Assembly (NCBI GenBank): GCA_003427395.1
Contig: BFEA01000075.1
Coordinates: forward strand, 2,330,067-2,381,941
DNA: 51,875 nucleotides
Source of the DNA: Chara braunii
Taxonomy: Eukaryota; Streptophyta; Charophyceae; Charales; Characeae
Direction of reading: 5' to 3'
Below the pieces are notes generated by a model. It made no database searches, was not told the origin of the DNA, and was given only the letters and a program-made list of their open reading frames with translations. A program made the translations under genes and the position numbers. Positions 21,827-32,600 of this stretch are shown piece after piece; the stretch's first letter is position 1; each line of letters starts with the position of its first letter.

Positions 21827-21999
21827 CTTCCTCACCCTGCGCCAGCTCACCCGTTCCGCCGTCTTCCCCCATAATCCCTTCCCATGTGACACTTTCCGTC
21901 ATTACTTCTCCATCTATCTCTCTGTCACAATCCATCCCCACTCATCCTCCCAGCGTGCTTCCCCTGAGTTCCCTCTCTATGTACTTCTTTTTAGCGTAG
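21823..21999 (+). CDS. Possible short extra ORF 3 (58 residues), Ser/Pro-rich
   Basis: It starts at the third ATGA overlap and ends in TAG at 21997. The region is C/T-rich, which makes stops scarce by chance, so the only real argument is its position in the ATGA chain. Another 56-residue frame starts one base after its stop (22001-22171). I recognise nothing in either. Confidence 0.25.
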   Translation: MTSSPCASSPVPPSSPIIPSHVTLSVITSPSISLSQSIPTHPPSVLPLSSLSMYFFLA

Positions 22000-22637
22000 G
22001 ATGGCGTCGTACCAACGCCGTAGAGGTTTATTGCCTCATCACGGGGTTAATCCCCGCATGCGACGACCGCGAACACTTTCGCGCGGCACTTCTTTGAACC
22101 TTCACCACTCTCTATCCCGACTACCTCGCTTCTCTCCCCACTACTGGCCGCCGATTCCCCCGCTTCCATAGAATCGTTCATCATCGGAGCCTTCCGGAAA
22201 CGGACGATGAGCTGGAACGCTTCTTCCCGCCTATCCCAACTCATCCCCATCAACACCTCCGCCTGCCTATCGTCTTCCTTTTCCTCATCCCCACGAGTGA
22301 CGACAACTGGGATACGACTGTCGCGCAACATGACTTCCACACTCGTTCGCACGGTATGCGGCAGAAAAGAAGATCAACCATCCACGGCCAATCAATCAAA
22401 GATGATCGACACCTCAGCTAGCAAGCAGGAGCTTGCTTATCTTTGGAACCCCCTGGGCGTCACGTATGTGACGAACTAGCTTCTGTAATGCGCGACTTTC
22501 TGCGCGAAGTACTAAGCGGGGTCCCACGTCGATTGGACGGGTTGATGGAAAATTGCATGTGTGTCCTTGCTTTCTTCGTTGTTTCTTCGTTCTCGCACAA
22601 GCCCCTGATGACAGTTGGGGACAATTCGGGAATGCAC
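22000..22637. other. Untranslated region before the 3' LTR of element A
   Basis: C/T-rich, with only short frames. No RNA gene or repeat was recognised. Confidence 0.5.
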
Positions 22638-22650
22638 GGGGAAAAGGGGG
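22638..22650 (+). promoter_or_regulatory. Putative polypurine tract of element A
   Basis: GGGGAAAAGGGGG followed directly by TGAAACTTGG. A purine run abutting TG is the usual plus-strand primer arrangement before a 3' LTR. The 5' LTR start is not in the window, so it cannot be confirmed by alignment. Confidence 0.55.
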
Positions 22651-23974
22651 TGAAACTTGGTCGGATGGATGCGGAGTGCGCGCCGAGGGCGCGATTAATA
22701 AACGTTAACATCGCTTACGAGCAACTCGCCCTTGTCTTTGCGGCCATATACTCGTCCTGTTGTTCGACTTGGTTCTTTCTTTTGTATCGATGTTTTCTCN
22801 TTTTTCGTTCCTTCTCCGGAATCCTCTTTTGCAAATGATGTATGGATGGTTCGCGCACCTTCGCCTTTTCGTTTTTGATCGTTTCCCTTCGAACCCTCAT
22901 ACATGATGAATGAGAATGGGGATCGCATGTTGGCGTGATCAGTAGAGTGTGTTGGTTTGTTGAATCTTACGTGTAGTCTGGAGCGCACCATCCGACGTTC
23001 CATATGGGCACCTGCAAGTGTGATCCGAATGGAGCACGGCTTACATGTGTCCATACCACTCGGACTCGCCAATCGCGTCTTGGCCAGCGCCCGTAGTCAG
23101 CCCTCACTGAAGTAGGAGTCGACGTCGACCGGGATCGGGTTACCCATCACGCGTAAGTGCGCGTAAGTGCGACTTGTTCGCATCTCTCTTACGCACTTAC
23201 GNGCGGTGATCTCCCCNATTAACTTATCCCCCAAGGCGTGAGTGATGAAAGAATGACGAGCTCGCGGGGTTCCGACGTATCTTGGAATTCCGAGGATTAC
23301 GAGTCGTATTTCGGGTACCGGGAAATCTGGGAAGAAGAGCAACTTCGATTACGGGGAAATTTGAGAAACCCGGTGTTCCCCTGCCTCACGGAGAACGATA
23401 GATTCTGCGCTAGGGAATTCCATCTCGCCGTACGAAGCGACCCACGGATACCCGACTACCCAAACACGTACAACACGCAGTATTTCATAACCCTCGGCTT
23501 CGTCTTTATCGCCACTAATTTCCCGCCATACCACCTCCTCCTCCCCTATCATCAGCTTACAGTAGTACCGTGGAATTCCGTAGCGCCTTATTGGCCCTCC
23601 ACCCCGTGCAGAAGTTGCAGGCGACGTGCCCATACCCGAACCCCCGGAGCCTCGGCACCTAGGCATAGTTCCCACCAACCCACGCCACGTGGCGGACCCC
23701 GAAGGCGTGGGCCCCAAGGACCGCCTCGACAGGCTCCCCAGAACTGGCGATCACGCTAGGATCGGACGGCCCCGCACAACCAGCGTGAAAGCCCACGCCC
23801 GTAAATTTTCCCAGTGCTCTATTGCATCTAGGCCCCTGAACCTTGCCACCAGAGATCTCAGTCCCGACCTGGGACTCCACCCCCACTTTCCAAAAATCCT
23901 TGGCACACCCCTTTGTCGCACTTCTAGGCCCACACTCCACTCCGATTAGGAAGTCGCGCCGGGCGTGAGGTTGG
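22651..23974 (+). repeat. 3' LTR of element A (start inferred)
   Basis: The end is fixed by homology of 23721-23974 with 4625-4875. The start is inferred from the polypurine tract, giving about 1.3 kb. It contains single Ns (22800, 23202, 23217), short GTAAGTGCG-type direct and inverted repeats at 23150-23203, and a roughly 170-codon frame at 23238-23759 that begins with GTG and runs into the conserved LTR part; I do not call it a gene. Confidence 0.6.
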
Positions 23975-23976
23975 GC

Positions 23977-24100
23977 GTCACCGCGGCCGATGGCTGGGCC
24001 AAGTACTAGCGGGGAAGCGCCGCATGGCCGATTGCTGGGCCAAGTACTGGCGGGGAAGCGCCGCGCGGCCGATAGCTGGGCCAATTACTAGTGGTGTCAC
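23977..24100. repeat. Three 39-40-bp tandem units related to MITE termini, flanked by GTCAC
   Basis: Each unit contains GGCCGATNGCTGGGCCAA, then TACT and GCGGGGAAGCGCCGC. The same motif, inverted, forms the end of the MITE at 41287. GTCAC occurs at 23977-23981 and 24096-24100, possibly a 5-bp target duplication. Confidence 0.65.
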
Positions 24101-24114
24101 CTTTCACTACCGGC

Positions 24115-24215
24115 CTACTACTACTTCTTAGCCTAAACAGGGGATTGTTGCAAGCATAGGTACCTCTCGCAATCAAGGATGCATTTTGCCCCCGGCCCTA
24201 ATCGGCAGTGGTCCT
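24115..24215 (+). repeat. Dispersed repeat shared with 35950-36060
   Basis: Shared words in the same order include CTTAGCCTA-ACAGG, TTGCAAGC, CACAATCAAG or CGCAATCAAG, GGATGCAT and CCCTAATCGGC. Type unknown. Confidence 0.6.
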
Positions 24216-24226
24216 AATCTGCAGTG

Positions 24227-24321
24227 GTCCTTCAGGACATCCGTTAAAATTGGAATGATATAGAGAAGGGTACATTAGCAAATGGTCCCTTGGATGACAC
24301 GCATAAATCGAGAAATGGTCC
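24227..24321 (+). pseudogene. U6 snRNA pseudogene (rearranged)
   Basis: It matches U6 at ACATCCGTTAAAATTGGAA, ATAGAGAAG, GGATGACACGCATAAATCGA and GAAATGGTCC. The middle is scrambled (AGCAAATGGTCCCTTGGATG in place of the conserved AGCATGGCCCCTGCGCAAGG), so it cannot fold normally with U4. No poly(A) follows. Confidence 0.85.
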
Positions 24322-24374
24322 TCATCTGTAGCGGTCAGCGAGCAGGGTGGGGCGGGCGATTGAGGGAGCCAGGA

Positions 24375-24500
24375 AATGCAAAGACCAAACTTCTAATCAT
24401 ATTAAACCAGGTAACCAGAGGCCGAGGACCTCACAAATCAACCCCGAGTTATCCTGGCAGTGTCAGCCAGCTTAGTTTACGAGCATAGCTCGAACATCAC
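24375..24500 (-). pseudogene. LINE 3'-end fragment
   Basis: The reverse complement resembles 34370-34460 of the full LINE 3' UTR, for example GGACCTCACAA and GAGTTATCCTGGC. The poly(A) side would be at the left and is not preserved. Confidence 0.65.
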
Positions 24501-24683
24501 AACCCACCTTGGGACCAAGAAATGTCTAGGAACAGAGATGTGCCTATCCTAGGCCGCTGTCCTGAAATCCCAGCCCCTAACAAACAATTGTCACAGACCT
24601 GAAAACCCCAACAACCACAAAAGGAGCTAAAGGAGAAAAAATACGGCCACAGGCCAAGAAACCAGATGCATACTACCAAGAAA

Positions 24684-24955
24684 GATGGCATTAAAAAGCA
24701 GTCTCTGCTGATGTTCATAGGGGGAGGGGTAATCGGGGAGGCACAGCGACTGGTCACTCAGATGATGCTCGGTCCCTCTGCTACCGGCTGTCCCCTGGCC
24801 GGTGTCCCCCATTGGGGGTTCCCTGAAGGCAATCAAGGCCACCCTGGGCTGAAAAGGCCACCCGATGTCAGATTAGACACAATATTGAATTTACCTGGGG
24901 TGGTTAGTCCGATGATAATACCTCAAGGCCATTGCCCTTGGAAAAAAAAAAAAAA
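24684..24955 (+). mobile_element. 5'-truncated SINE with poly(A)
   Basis: It matches the body of the full SINE at 41954-42205 (GCATTAAAAAGCAGT, GGGGGAGGGGTAATCGGGGA, GATAATACCTCAAGGCCA) and ends in 14 A at about 24942-24955. The tRNA-like head is missing. It differs from the other copy at roughly a dozen sites. Confidence 0.85.
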
Positions 24956-25360
24956 AGATGAAATAGATTGAGAGAAGAATATAGATTAAGAAACAAAAAA
25001 AAAAACATCACAAACCAACATGCAAACAACCCGGACCACCTAACTAGTTCAAAATCACCTCATCCCTCCTCCTACTGTACCGTACACTAATCCCATATTT
25101 ATTGCCTAAACCGACAGATCGGACCCCAAGGACCAAACACCACCCCCATCGCTCCCTTCATCCTTTTTTTTTTCTTTTCTTTTCTTTTTTAAAATAAGAA
25201 CCCTTCATCCTTTTGGTCTCACTGCCTTCCTCCTGCAGAAAGTTGAACCGAGCTCCAAAAAAAAAAAAAAAAAAAAGAAAGTTGAACCGAGCAAACCAGG
25301 TACGTGATCTAGGGCGAATTGGGCCACCCCTCCAATTTTGCCATCTTGACCCCCCCCCCA
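24956..25360. other. A/T-rich spacer with homopolymers
   Basis: Poly(A) at 25258-25276 splits a duplicated AGAAAGTTGAACCGAGC (25238 and 25276). No gene. Confidence 0.6.
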
Positions 25361-25469
25361 TACAGTCTTCCCCCGAATACAACGTACGGTCATTATAGCT
25401 GAATTTGGTGTATCTTTCAGTCTAAATTCAGCTATAATGACCGTACGTTGTATTCGGGGGAAGACTGTA
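25361..25469. repeat. Perfect 46-bp inverted repeat with 17-nt loop
   Basis: Left arm 25361-25406 and right arm 25424-25469 are exact reverse complements, with the loop at 25407-25423. A transcript from either strand would fold into a 46-bp perfect duplex. Confidence 0.95.
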
Positions 25470-25564
25470 GGCCGCAAGTTTCACCAAACCACTGCATGGA
25501 ACCTCTTGTTCCTTTCCTTCTCAAGTCAGCCTGAATTAAGGGACGTAGAGAGGACTTCAACATG

Positions 25565-25598
<34 letters not shown>

Positions 25599-25664
25599 TT
25601 TCCCCCCCCCCCCCCCNNNNNNNNNNNNNNNNNNNNNNNNNNNNNNNNNNNNNNNNNNNNNNNN
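25565..25664. other. Homopolymers and assembly gap
   Basis: Long T and C runs lead into a 48-base run of N (25617-25664). Confidence 0.9.
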
Positions 25665-25702
25665 AATAATCATTCAGAGGCCGGGGTCCTCTACATTACT
25701 TC

Positions 25703-26199
25703 CCGGGACCAAGTCCCACTTGCAGCAGTTTAGTCCTCAGTTCGGGACCCTGTGTTTTGTGCGACACGTTTCCTGACCGCTGATTGACATTGATCGTAGG
25801 GTGCATGGTCGGTTATGTTGTTCTTCGAACTGAATGGATTGAATGTTGCTATGAAGCGGTTTCAAATTGGCTGTTATAGTCAGAATGAGCTCTTTCACTC
25901 GCAGGGAACGGTCCTCGTCCGTAGCCTTACCCCAGTCGGGCTAGACGTGGGGACCGTCCATCGTCTTGTATTTCCACAGAAACTAAAAGTTTTTCCCGAC
26001 AATGTCGTTGCCATACCCTTGGTTACCAGACTGACCGGCCTTTCATCATTACTGTCATTCACCACGTTCAAATCCTGTTATTTTTCGCGATTTAACCCAC
26101 CGTTTGTCAACCAGCCGCACATTGCCACACGAAGTCACACAGTGTCGTGCAGTACTGGCTACGGGAACTAAACCGCTGCAAGTGGGACTTGGTCCCCGG
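25703..26199. mobile_element. hAT-like non-autonomous DNA transposon (MITE), 497 bp
   Basis: Terminal inverted repeats of about 31 bp start CCGGGACCAAGTCCCACTTG, with one mismatch and one length difference. They are flanked by ATTACTTC (25695-25702) and ATCACTTC (26200-26207), an 8-bp duplication with one change, as expected for hAT. The interior frame of 118 codons (25815-26171) matches nothing I know and is not a transposase. Confidence 0.75.
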
Positions 26200-26208
26200 A
26201 TCACTTCA

Positions 26209-26224
26209 ACATTTTGCCAGTAGG
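26209..26224 (+). repeat. Left target-site duplication of the LINE
   Basis: ACATTTTGCCAGTAGG, identical to 34512-34527. Confidence 0.95.
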
Positions 26225-27011
26225 AGGCAGGGGGGGGCCGCGCCACGAAACAGCGCTAAGGTGCGCTAATTCTGCGTTAACGCGGCGATTAGCGCAAGCG
26301 CACGTAACTCCATGGCAATATCGAGGCGCAATCGGAACGCGCACTCTTTCGCTGTTTTTTTTTTCGTGACGTGTGGTGAACGTCGCGGGCTGTACGATGC
26401 TCTCGTTTTGGCGGCGTCAACATTCTTCCGCGTGGTATGAATGGTACTACGTCTCCCCTAGGGAAGACCTAGGGGCAGGAAGAAGCTGTCTCCCTTCCGA
26501 ACCTCCGATCTCTTAATTTTGAAGGCGCCGAACTGAAGACACAAGGTAATGAGTCGTATATTGACGTGATCTGCGGTCTGTGAGCTAAGGGATTTGACAC
26601 TTTGAGATGCAAAGGCCTCGGCTCAGGTGCTGATGATATTTTTGGAGTGTCCTTCTGAACGTCCTTCAATTCGTATGCGCAGTTTATTAAACCACGTTTA
26701 CTTTATTTAATGCTAGATGATATAAGGAAATAGCATTAGAGTAGGAATTTTCATCTTTGCTGTATCGATTGTTTTATTTAGAAGTGAGGTTTCCTTCTTT
26801 GGATTAGCTTGCGCTCCTTGCTTATTATTTAAGATTGTGCTAAGTGTCATAGGCTTTGGGTAAGAAGGTGGAAAATGGAGGGTAATGCGGACGACTCGGG
26901 TCCCCCCCCCCCCCCACTAACCCACCGCCTCCAGATCCACCCTCCCCTCCCCTCTCGGAAGCCGAACAGCACAGAATAAGATCGATCCTTACGTCATGTT
27001 ATGCCGATGGG
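26225..27011 (+). promoter_or_regulatory. 5' UTR of the LINE, presumed internal promoter
   Basis: It starts with a G-run and a GC-rich segment with GCGTTAACGC, then becomes A/T-rich (26690-26830). No specific promoter element is recognised. Confidence 0.5.
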
Positions 27012-29645
27012 TTGTTACCCAAACACCTGGCCCCGGCTTCGAACCCTAACAGGGTAGAGGTGGGAGCGGACTATGTCAAAGTGACGATAGACCCCAAAGT
27101 CCTCAGGATACAGGTGGAATGGCTAAAAGCCCATGCGGTCACAATCCTGTTCGGAGACGAAACTACCTCGCTCCCCGTGGATGTTAAAAAACGATTGGTG
27201 AGGCTGTATGAAGATGGTTGGGCGAACAGTAGACCAATAGATGTCCCCCCGAGGAGAGGGCTATTCCACAACGAATGCCGAAACCTTGTCACCTATGTTG
27301 CTACATCAACCCATGTTGCTTCGTTTATGATGCGAAAAGGGAAGGATAGGATAAGATTGGATAACAAAACATACGAACTTACCTTCCAACCCTGGATGAA
27401 CGACAACCAACTGCACGAGTGGAGAGAAGCAATGCGTTTCCAGTTTTTTTGGATCAGATGCTTGCAAGTCCTTGTTTCTGCCCTCCCTGTCCTGGAGGGA
27501 GCGGTAGAAGCTGCCTTTGGGTCTATCCTCAAATCCTACTCTGCGTACAAAGAACCGACCTCGCCCGAACTGCTAAATATCAGATTTGATCTCACAACGT
27601 CGGCGAGAATTCGATACAAACCGTATTTAACGATAGACCTCTCGGAGTTCGGCTATGTCGACATAGAGGTTGTATGCGCAGATACTCCTTGGTGTCCGGA
27701 CTGCCGGAGATTCTTCCACTCAGCAGGGGATCCTGACTGCCCGACGAACAAAAGGAAGAAAACATATCCACAGAAGTCAAAGGGCAAGGCCCCTGTGGAG
27801 GAGGAATCTGAGAAAGAAAAGGATAAAGGCAATGGACGCAGGAAACAGAAAGAGAAGACGTCCAAACAGAAGGTTGACCAGACCTTCCAACCCCAAAACA
27901 AGAGTGGGGGGGGTCGGGACGATCACAAGACACAGAATAAAGAGAATCTGAGTGAATCCTCCAAGGGTTGGCAGATGGTGGTTTGGCGGGGCAGAAAGAA
28001 GATGACCTATATGCCCAAGGGGGATGCAAACCTCGCTGGGGACGAGGCAACGAAAGCGGTTGACAAACCAGGCGACAAAGCTGGAGAGTCAGAGGAAGGG
28101 CAAGCCGACAAAACGGCTAAGGAAAAGGACTGGGAGGAGGAAGGAGGAAAAGAGGATATAAGACAAAAGCCTCAGACAGAGGCCGAAGAGGAAGGAGATG
28201 GGAAGAAGATTGATGACTCGGAACAGATGGATGAGGATGGGGAAAACGAAGAGGATGCCTTGATCCGTAAAAAAAAGGGGGATAACAAGGCAGAAGCTAC
28301 GGACAGGGATCTGAGGGATATGGATTCTATGAGAAAAGCAAATCCATTCTGGAAACCTGTGCCTGACTCTAGCTCAGACAAGGGTCAGACAGAAAAACCT
28401 CTCGTTGAAAACCTGGGCGAGGACGAAGTAAGTACGAAAAACGAGAGAATCTTCATCATTGATGATGAAGACATATTGGGGGAAGGAAACGAAGCCGAAG
28501 AGAAGATGAAGGGTCACCGGGTTGTGCCTGAAGGGGAGGATGAAGAAGTTGAGGAGGAAGAGGAAGAAAGAGGGACAGGAGAGAAGAGTGAGGCAGAAAG
28601 TGGCGAGGAATCGGACAGAGACCTGCTGGGATTCATGGGAAAAGAATTGGAGGGAGACCCCCAAGGACAGACGAAGTCATCAGCAGAAAAGACGGACGTA
28701 CCCGACTTGAGAAGTGGCCCCTCCACCCCGGTGGGCGAAAAGACCGCAGGATTGGGGTCCTTTAAAATATACGATAATTTATTTTTTCGTCCGGTCCCGT
28801 CAGTCTCTGAGCCCCAACATCTACAGCACCCAGAAGGGATTTCCCCCTCCATCCTTGGCGGCTCTGGTACGCTGCAGAGAGGAGGAAGGAGGTGGAATGA
28901 TACCCTAAAGGGAGATTCGCCCTCCAAAAGAAAGAAAGTACTTGAGGGAAGGGGGGTTGGCTCATATAGTGCGGGCCACAGGGTGTCGACGACCGCCATC
29001 CTGCCCTTGGACTTAACGAAAACCCGCAAAAGATCTTTCCTACATCAGACAGGAGGCAAACAGCTATCTTTTGCGGGACCAATGAAAACTCTGACAAAGA
29101 GGGACAAAGTGAAAGGGCCGGCCAAGAGCTACCTGGCCCCGCTCATTTGCTCTGAAACACCGCTGGGCACTATGGTGCTGACCAGAATACTGACCAATGA
29201 AGCTTTGGAGATCCCGGTGATCCAGGTCAACTCCCCCCCGACTGAGGGGGAGGTGCTGGACCTGACAAAACGCCATGTGCTTAATCACACCAGATCAGTC
29301 TCCATCTTACCAACAATGAAGGTAAGTCGTTATCTATCACTAAAAGACAAAGCCCCACCGATAATATTTTATTTTGTATTTATGGGGATTAAAACGATTA
29401 ACGACTCCTTTGCGAAATGGAGTGAATTGAGGGTACATTGGTTCCCACTACAGGATTTCCTTGCCGATCGGTCGGAGGGGATTACCTCCCTGCATCTTTC
29501 GCCGGCACGCACAGGACAGGTCGTGGCGGACTGGATCAAACACATTGGCATGTCCACACGGCTATCAAGTGAGCAAGTCTCTCAGATGCTGCTTGCAGCG
29601 CGAAACCTGAGAGTCGGTCTGAACCTCAACAAAGACCAAAGCTAG
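27012..29645 (+). CDS. LINE ORF1 protein (nucleic-acid-binding, 877 residues)
   Basis: The likely RNA-binding, chaperone-like ORF1 product. The N-terminal 210 residues look like a folded domain of the type found at the start of plant LINE ORF1 (DUF4283-like); this is by position and general look, not a motif match. A zinc knuckle follows at about residues 227-243 with C-x2-C-x4-H-x6-C (CPDCRRFFHSAGDPDC), two residues longer than the usual CCHC. A long Lys/Glu/Asp-rich low-complexity region fills about residues 245-540. The last 300 residues are more ordinary. It is open throughout, unlike ORF2. The first ATG in this frame is used. Confidence 0.8.
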   Translation: MLPKHLAPASNPNRVEVGADYVKVTIDPKVLRIQVEWLKAHAVTILFGDETTSLPVDVKKRLVRLYEDGWANSRPIDVPPRRGLFHNECRNLVTYVATSTHVASFMMRKGKDRIRLDNKTYELTFQPWMNDNQLHEWREAMRFQFFWIRCLQVLVSALPVLEGAVEAAFGSILKSYSAYKEPTSPELLNIRFDLTTSARIRYKPYLTIDLSEFGYVDIEVVCADTPWCPDCRRFFHSAGDPDCPTNKRKKTYPQKSKGKAPVEEESEKEKDKGNGRRKQKEKTSKQKVDQTFQPQNKSGGGRDDHKTQNKENLSESSKGWQMVVWRGRKKMTYMPKGDANLAGDEATKAVDKPGDKAGESEEGQADKTAKEKDWEEEGGKEDIRQKPQTEAEEEGDGKKIDDSEQMDEDGENEEDALIRKKKGDNKAEATDRDLRDMDSMRKANPFWKPVPDSSSDKGQTEKPLVENLGEDEVSTKNERIFIIDDEDILGEGNEAEEKMKGHRVVPEGEDEEVEEEEEERGTGEKSEAESGEESDRDLLGFMGKELEGDPQGQTKSSAEKTDVPDLRSGPSTPVGEKTAGLGSFKIYDNLFFRPVPSVSEPQHLQHPEGISPSILGGSGTLQRGGRRWNDTLKGDSPSKRKKVLEGRGVGSYSAGHRVSTTAILPLDLTKTRKRSFLHQTGGKQLSFAGPMKTLTKRDKVKGPAKSYLAPLICSETPLGTMVLTRILTNEALEIPVIQVNSPPTEGEVLDLTKRHVLNHTRSVSILPTMKVSRYLSLKDKAPPIIFYFVFMGIKTINDSFAKWSELRVHWFPLQDFLADRSEGITSLHLSPARTGQVVADWIKHIGMSTRLSSEQVSQMLLAARNLRVGLNLNKDQS

Positions 29646-29697
29646 GGAAACCCAGACCCAGAAAGCCAAATCCAACTGGTAGGCGAGAAGAACCCTG

Positions 29698-32600
29698 ATG
29701 GTCCTTCCGCCTAAAATCCGGGCAGCCTCATGGAATATTCGCGGTCTGGGGGAAACCTCCAACAGGAATAAGAGGGCACGTCTATGGGCGTGGGTCCACA
29801 AATCCAATGTTCAAATACTGGGTCTCCAAGAGACCAAGCTGGATAATGGAAAATTAGCTGGGGTCGTCGCACTATGGGACGGGCCCCAAATATGGTCCCC
29901 ATCCGAAGGGTCCAAGGGAGGAGTCGCAGTTCTTATCCAGAAGGACCTGGATGTCACAATCTTGGATTCTTACGTTGATGGGGGGGGAAGAATGTCATGG
30001 ATAAAATTTCAGCTGGGAACTGAGGAATGGGCGGTAATGTCGGTATATGCTCCTGTTGAATATAACTTAAGAATAAATTTCTTAGCTAACCTCCCGGCGT
30101 TTATCCCCGATACGAAAAATCTGATCATACTTGGGGATTGGAACACGGTACTAGTTCCGGGTCTGGATTCCCTTTCTAACAGGCCTGCCAGGACTGATTC
30201 TGACATACTGAGAGCTTTCATGGATTCTCAGTCCCTGACTGATGTCTACAGGACCCTTAATCCGGAATCCAATGGATTCACCTGGTATGGTCCACGGCCT
30301 TCCAAGTCCAAGGAAGCCCCTTGTTGCCGACTAGATGCAATATTGGCCCGAGGGGCTCCATGGGACAGGTGCTGTTGGTCTGACTTGGACGACATCCATC
30401 TGTCGGACCACTACCCAGTCCTGATGGACGTGGTGGCCCTGGATGTAATAGAAAGGGAGAGACCCCCTTTCAGGCTCAACGTAAATATACTTAAAGATGA
30501 GGGGATTAAGGAGTGGATTACAAACCAGATGAAATGTTGGGAAAAAGCCAAGGATTTATTCCCCGACGTTCACTCCTGGACTGAAGGGGGCATTAACATA
30601 GTGCGGGCAGCACTAATTAACTTCTCAAGAATGAAAGCAGCAAATCACAACTGGAAAGAGCAAAAACTCCAGAGTATAATTACAGAAGCAGAAACCAAAA
30701 TGGGTGGCGACCCCTTTATGGAGTGTTTCTGGTCAGAAAAAAGACGGATTGCAATCTTAGACCTGGAGAAACTAGAAGGAGCAAAGCAAGATGAGTGGTT
30801 GGAATGGCTGAGGCTTAGAGGGATCGTGGGGTATGATCGTATGACCAAACTCTCCTTTCGCTCACTAGTCCTCAAACATTCCAAATCCCTCATTCGGGAA
30901 CTCTCGCATCCGTTTAGCAATAATCCTAACACTTCCTCAGAGCTACACATCATGTGCTCACATGCCTTCGACTACTTTAGCGACATAGTGACGACAAGGA
31001 GACCCTTTGACCCCCCGGAACTAGACCTATCTAACTATTGCACATTCTGGAATAAATCGAAGACCAGACTCTCAATGAGGATGAAACAAGCCCATGAAGA
31101 ACCTTTTTCTGAAGGAGAGCTAGCCAAAGCAGCAAGACAAATGGCCAAAGGAAAGTGCCCGGGTCTTGATGGCCTCCCGGTTGAACTTTATGTCGTACAA
31201 TGAAGTAAGAAACGTGGGAACCCTTCCCAAAAGCTTCTCAAAAGGAGTTATATCTCTGATATACAAAAAAGGAAGCAAGGCAGAAGTCTGCAACTATAGA
31301 CCAATTTCAGTACTCAACGTGGTCTACAAAATTCTGGCCCCATGGCTATTCGGTTGGCAGAATTTCTCCCAGAAATAGTCGGGCCGGAACAGGGGGCTTT
31401 TGTGAAGGGCCGCAATATCTTCGACAACATCTTGGCCGCATTACAGGCCATTGAAATAATTGCTGCTGAGAAAAGAAATATCGTTGTCCTTCTCTTGGAT
31501 ATGGAGAAGGCTTATGATAAGATTGGTTGGTCTTTCATGTTCACCACGCTTAAAGTAATGAGATTTGGTCCGATATTCCAAAAGTATGTCAAAGCGTTGT
31601 ATGTTGGAGCGTCATCAGTAGTCTCAGTAAACGGTAAACTATCAAAAGAGTTCTTTCTGAAACGCTCCCTACGCCAGGGATGTCCCCTGGCGCCACTGCT
31701 TTTTGTCCTCTACAACTGGAGATTCTCTTAGATAATATCAGACATAACCCGGATATCAAAGGGCTTGAGCTCCCTCGATCGATTACTTGGAAGGGGGGGG
31801 CAATTGCTGATGACCTCACAATAGCATGTGAGAACTCGGTGGATTCCTTCACCCACCCTAGGAGAATCCTGGACGAGGACTGTCAGCTTTCTGAAGCAGC
31901 TATTAATTGGGATAAATCGTCATTTTTATTACCTACTCCATATAGAATAAGTGTAGTCTGGGGTCTACAAGAGATTAAACTAGAGGATTCTGAGCGACTT
32001 TTAGGCATTCAAGTTTCGCTATCAAACTGCGCATCCAAACAGGATAAAATCCTGCAGGATAAGGTCTGTGCTAGGATAAATGGATGGGTCAGAAACCATA
32101 AACTGTCAATTTTTGGTAGGGCTTTGGTCATCTCCTCAGCAGCACTTTCAATTCTCTGGTTCCCTCTGGCGGTGCATGCACTAGGGGACAAAGCCTACGC
32201 AGCAATAAAACAGGCGGCTGCACGCTACCTGTGGAAACCCTTGGCGTCGGAACATCAAGGATTTATAGTCAAAGCAGCTTGGAATCTGATCTGCCTTCCC
32301 AGAAAGGAAGGGGGACTGGGAATGTTAGACCCAAGAGACCAAAACTCTGCTCTCCTATGCAAATGGATGATTAAAGCTTGTCTTGATACAGAGCAGAAAC
32401 AGTGGAAGAGCTTGGGAGAATATATCCAGAGAAAAGAATTCGATCTCGCAGACCAAGCCAACGTCTGGCAAAGCCTAGTGCTGTCTAATCTGTCAGCCAG
32501 AAAAGTGAAATCTAGGGTCTGGGCGGGGATTCTGTCTGCCTGGAATAAGCTGAGACCGAAGCCCTTACGGGACCCAGCTACGAAACTGGAGGTGCTGAAA

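Larger units (their letters stand above)
4625..23974 (+). mobile_element. Ty3/gypsy-type LTR retrotransposon 'A', interrupted by element B
   Basis: The order is LTR remnant, PBS, gag with zinc knuckle, aspartic protease, RT, RNase H, zinc-finger-like segment, integrase, extra ORFs, PPT, LTR. RT before integrase makes it Ty3/gypsy-like. The 5' LTR is broken by B copy 1 at 4624/4625 and the integrase by B copy 2 at about 10342-19691. The two LTR ends (4625-4875 and 23721-23974) are clearly homologous but carry many substitutions, so the insertion is not very recent. I see no chromodomain after the integrase; a GPY/F-like stretch is present. Confidence 0.85.

Noticed and set aside
23238-23759. 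174-codon plus-strand frame
   Set aside because: It begins with GTG, lies in the inferred LTR and runs into duplicated LTR sequence. No homology recognised.
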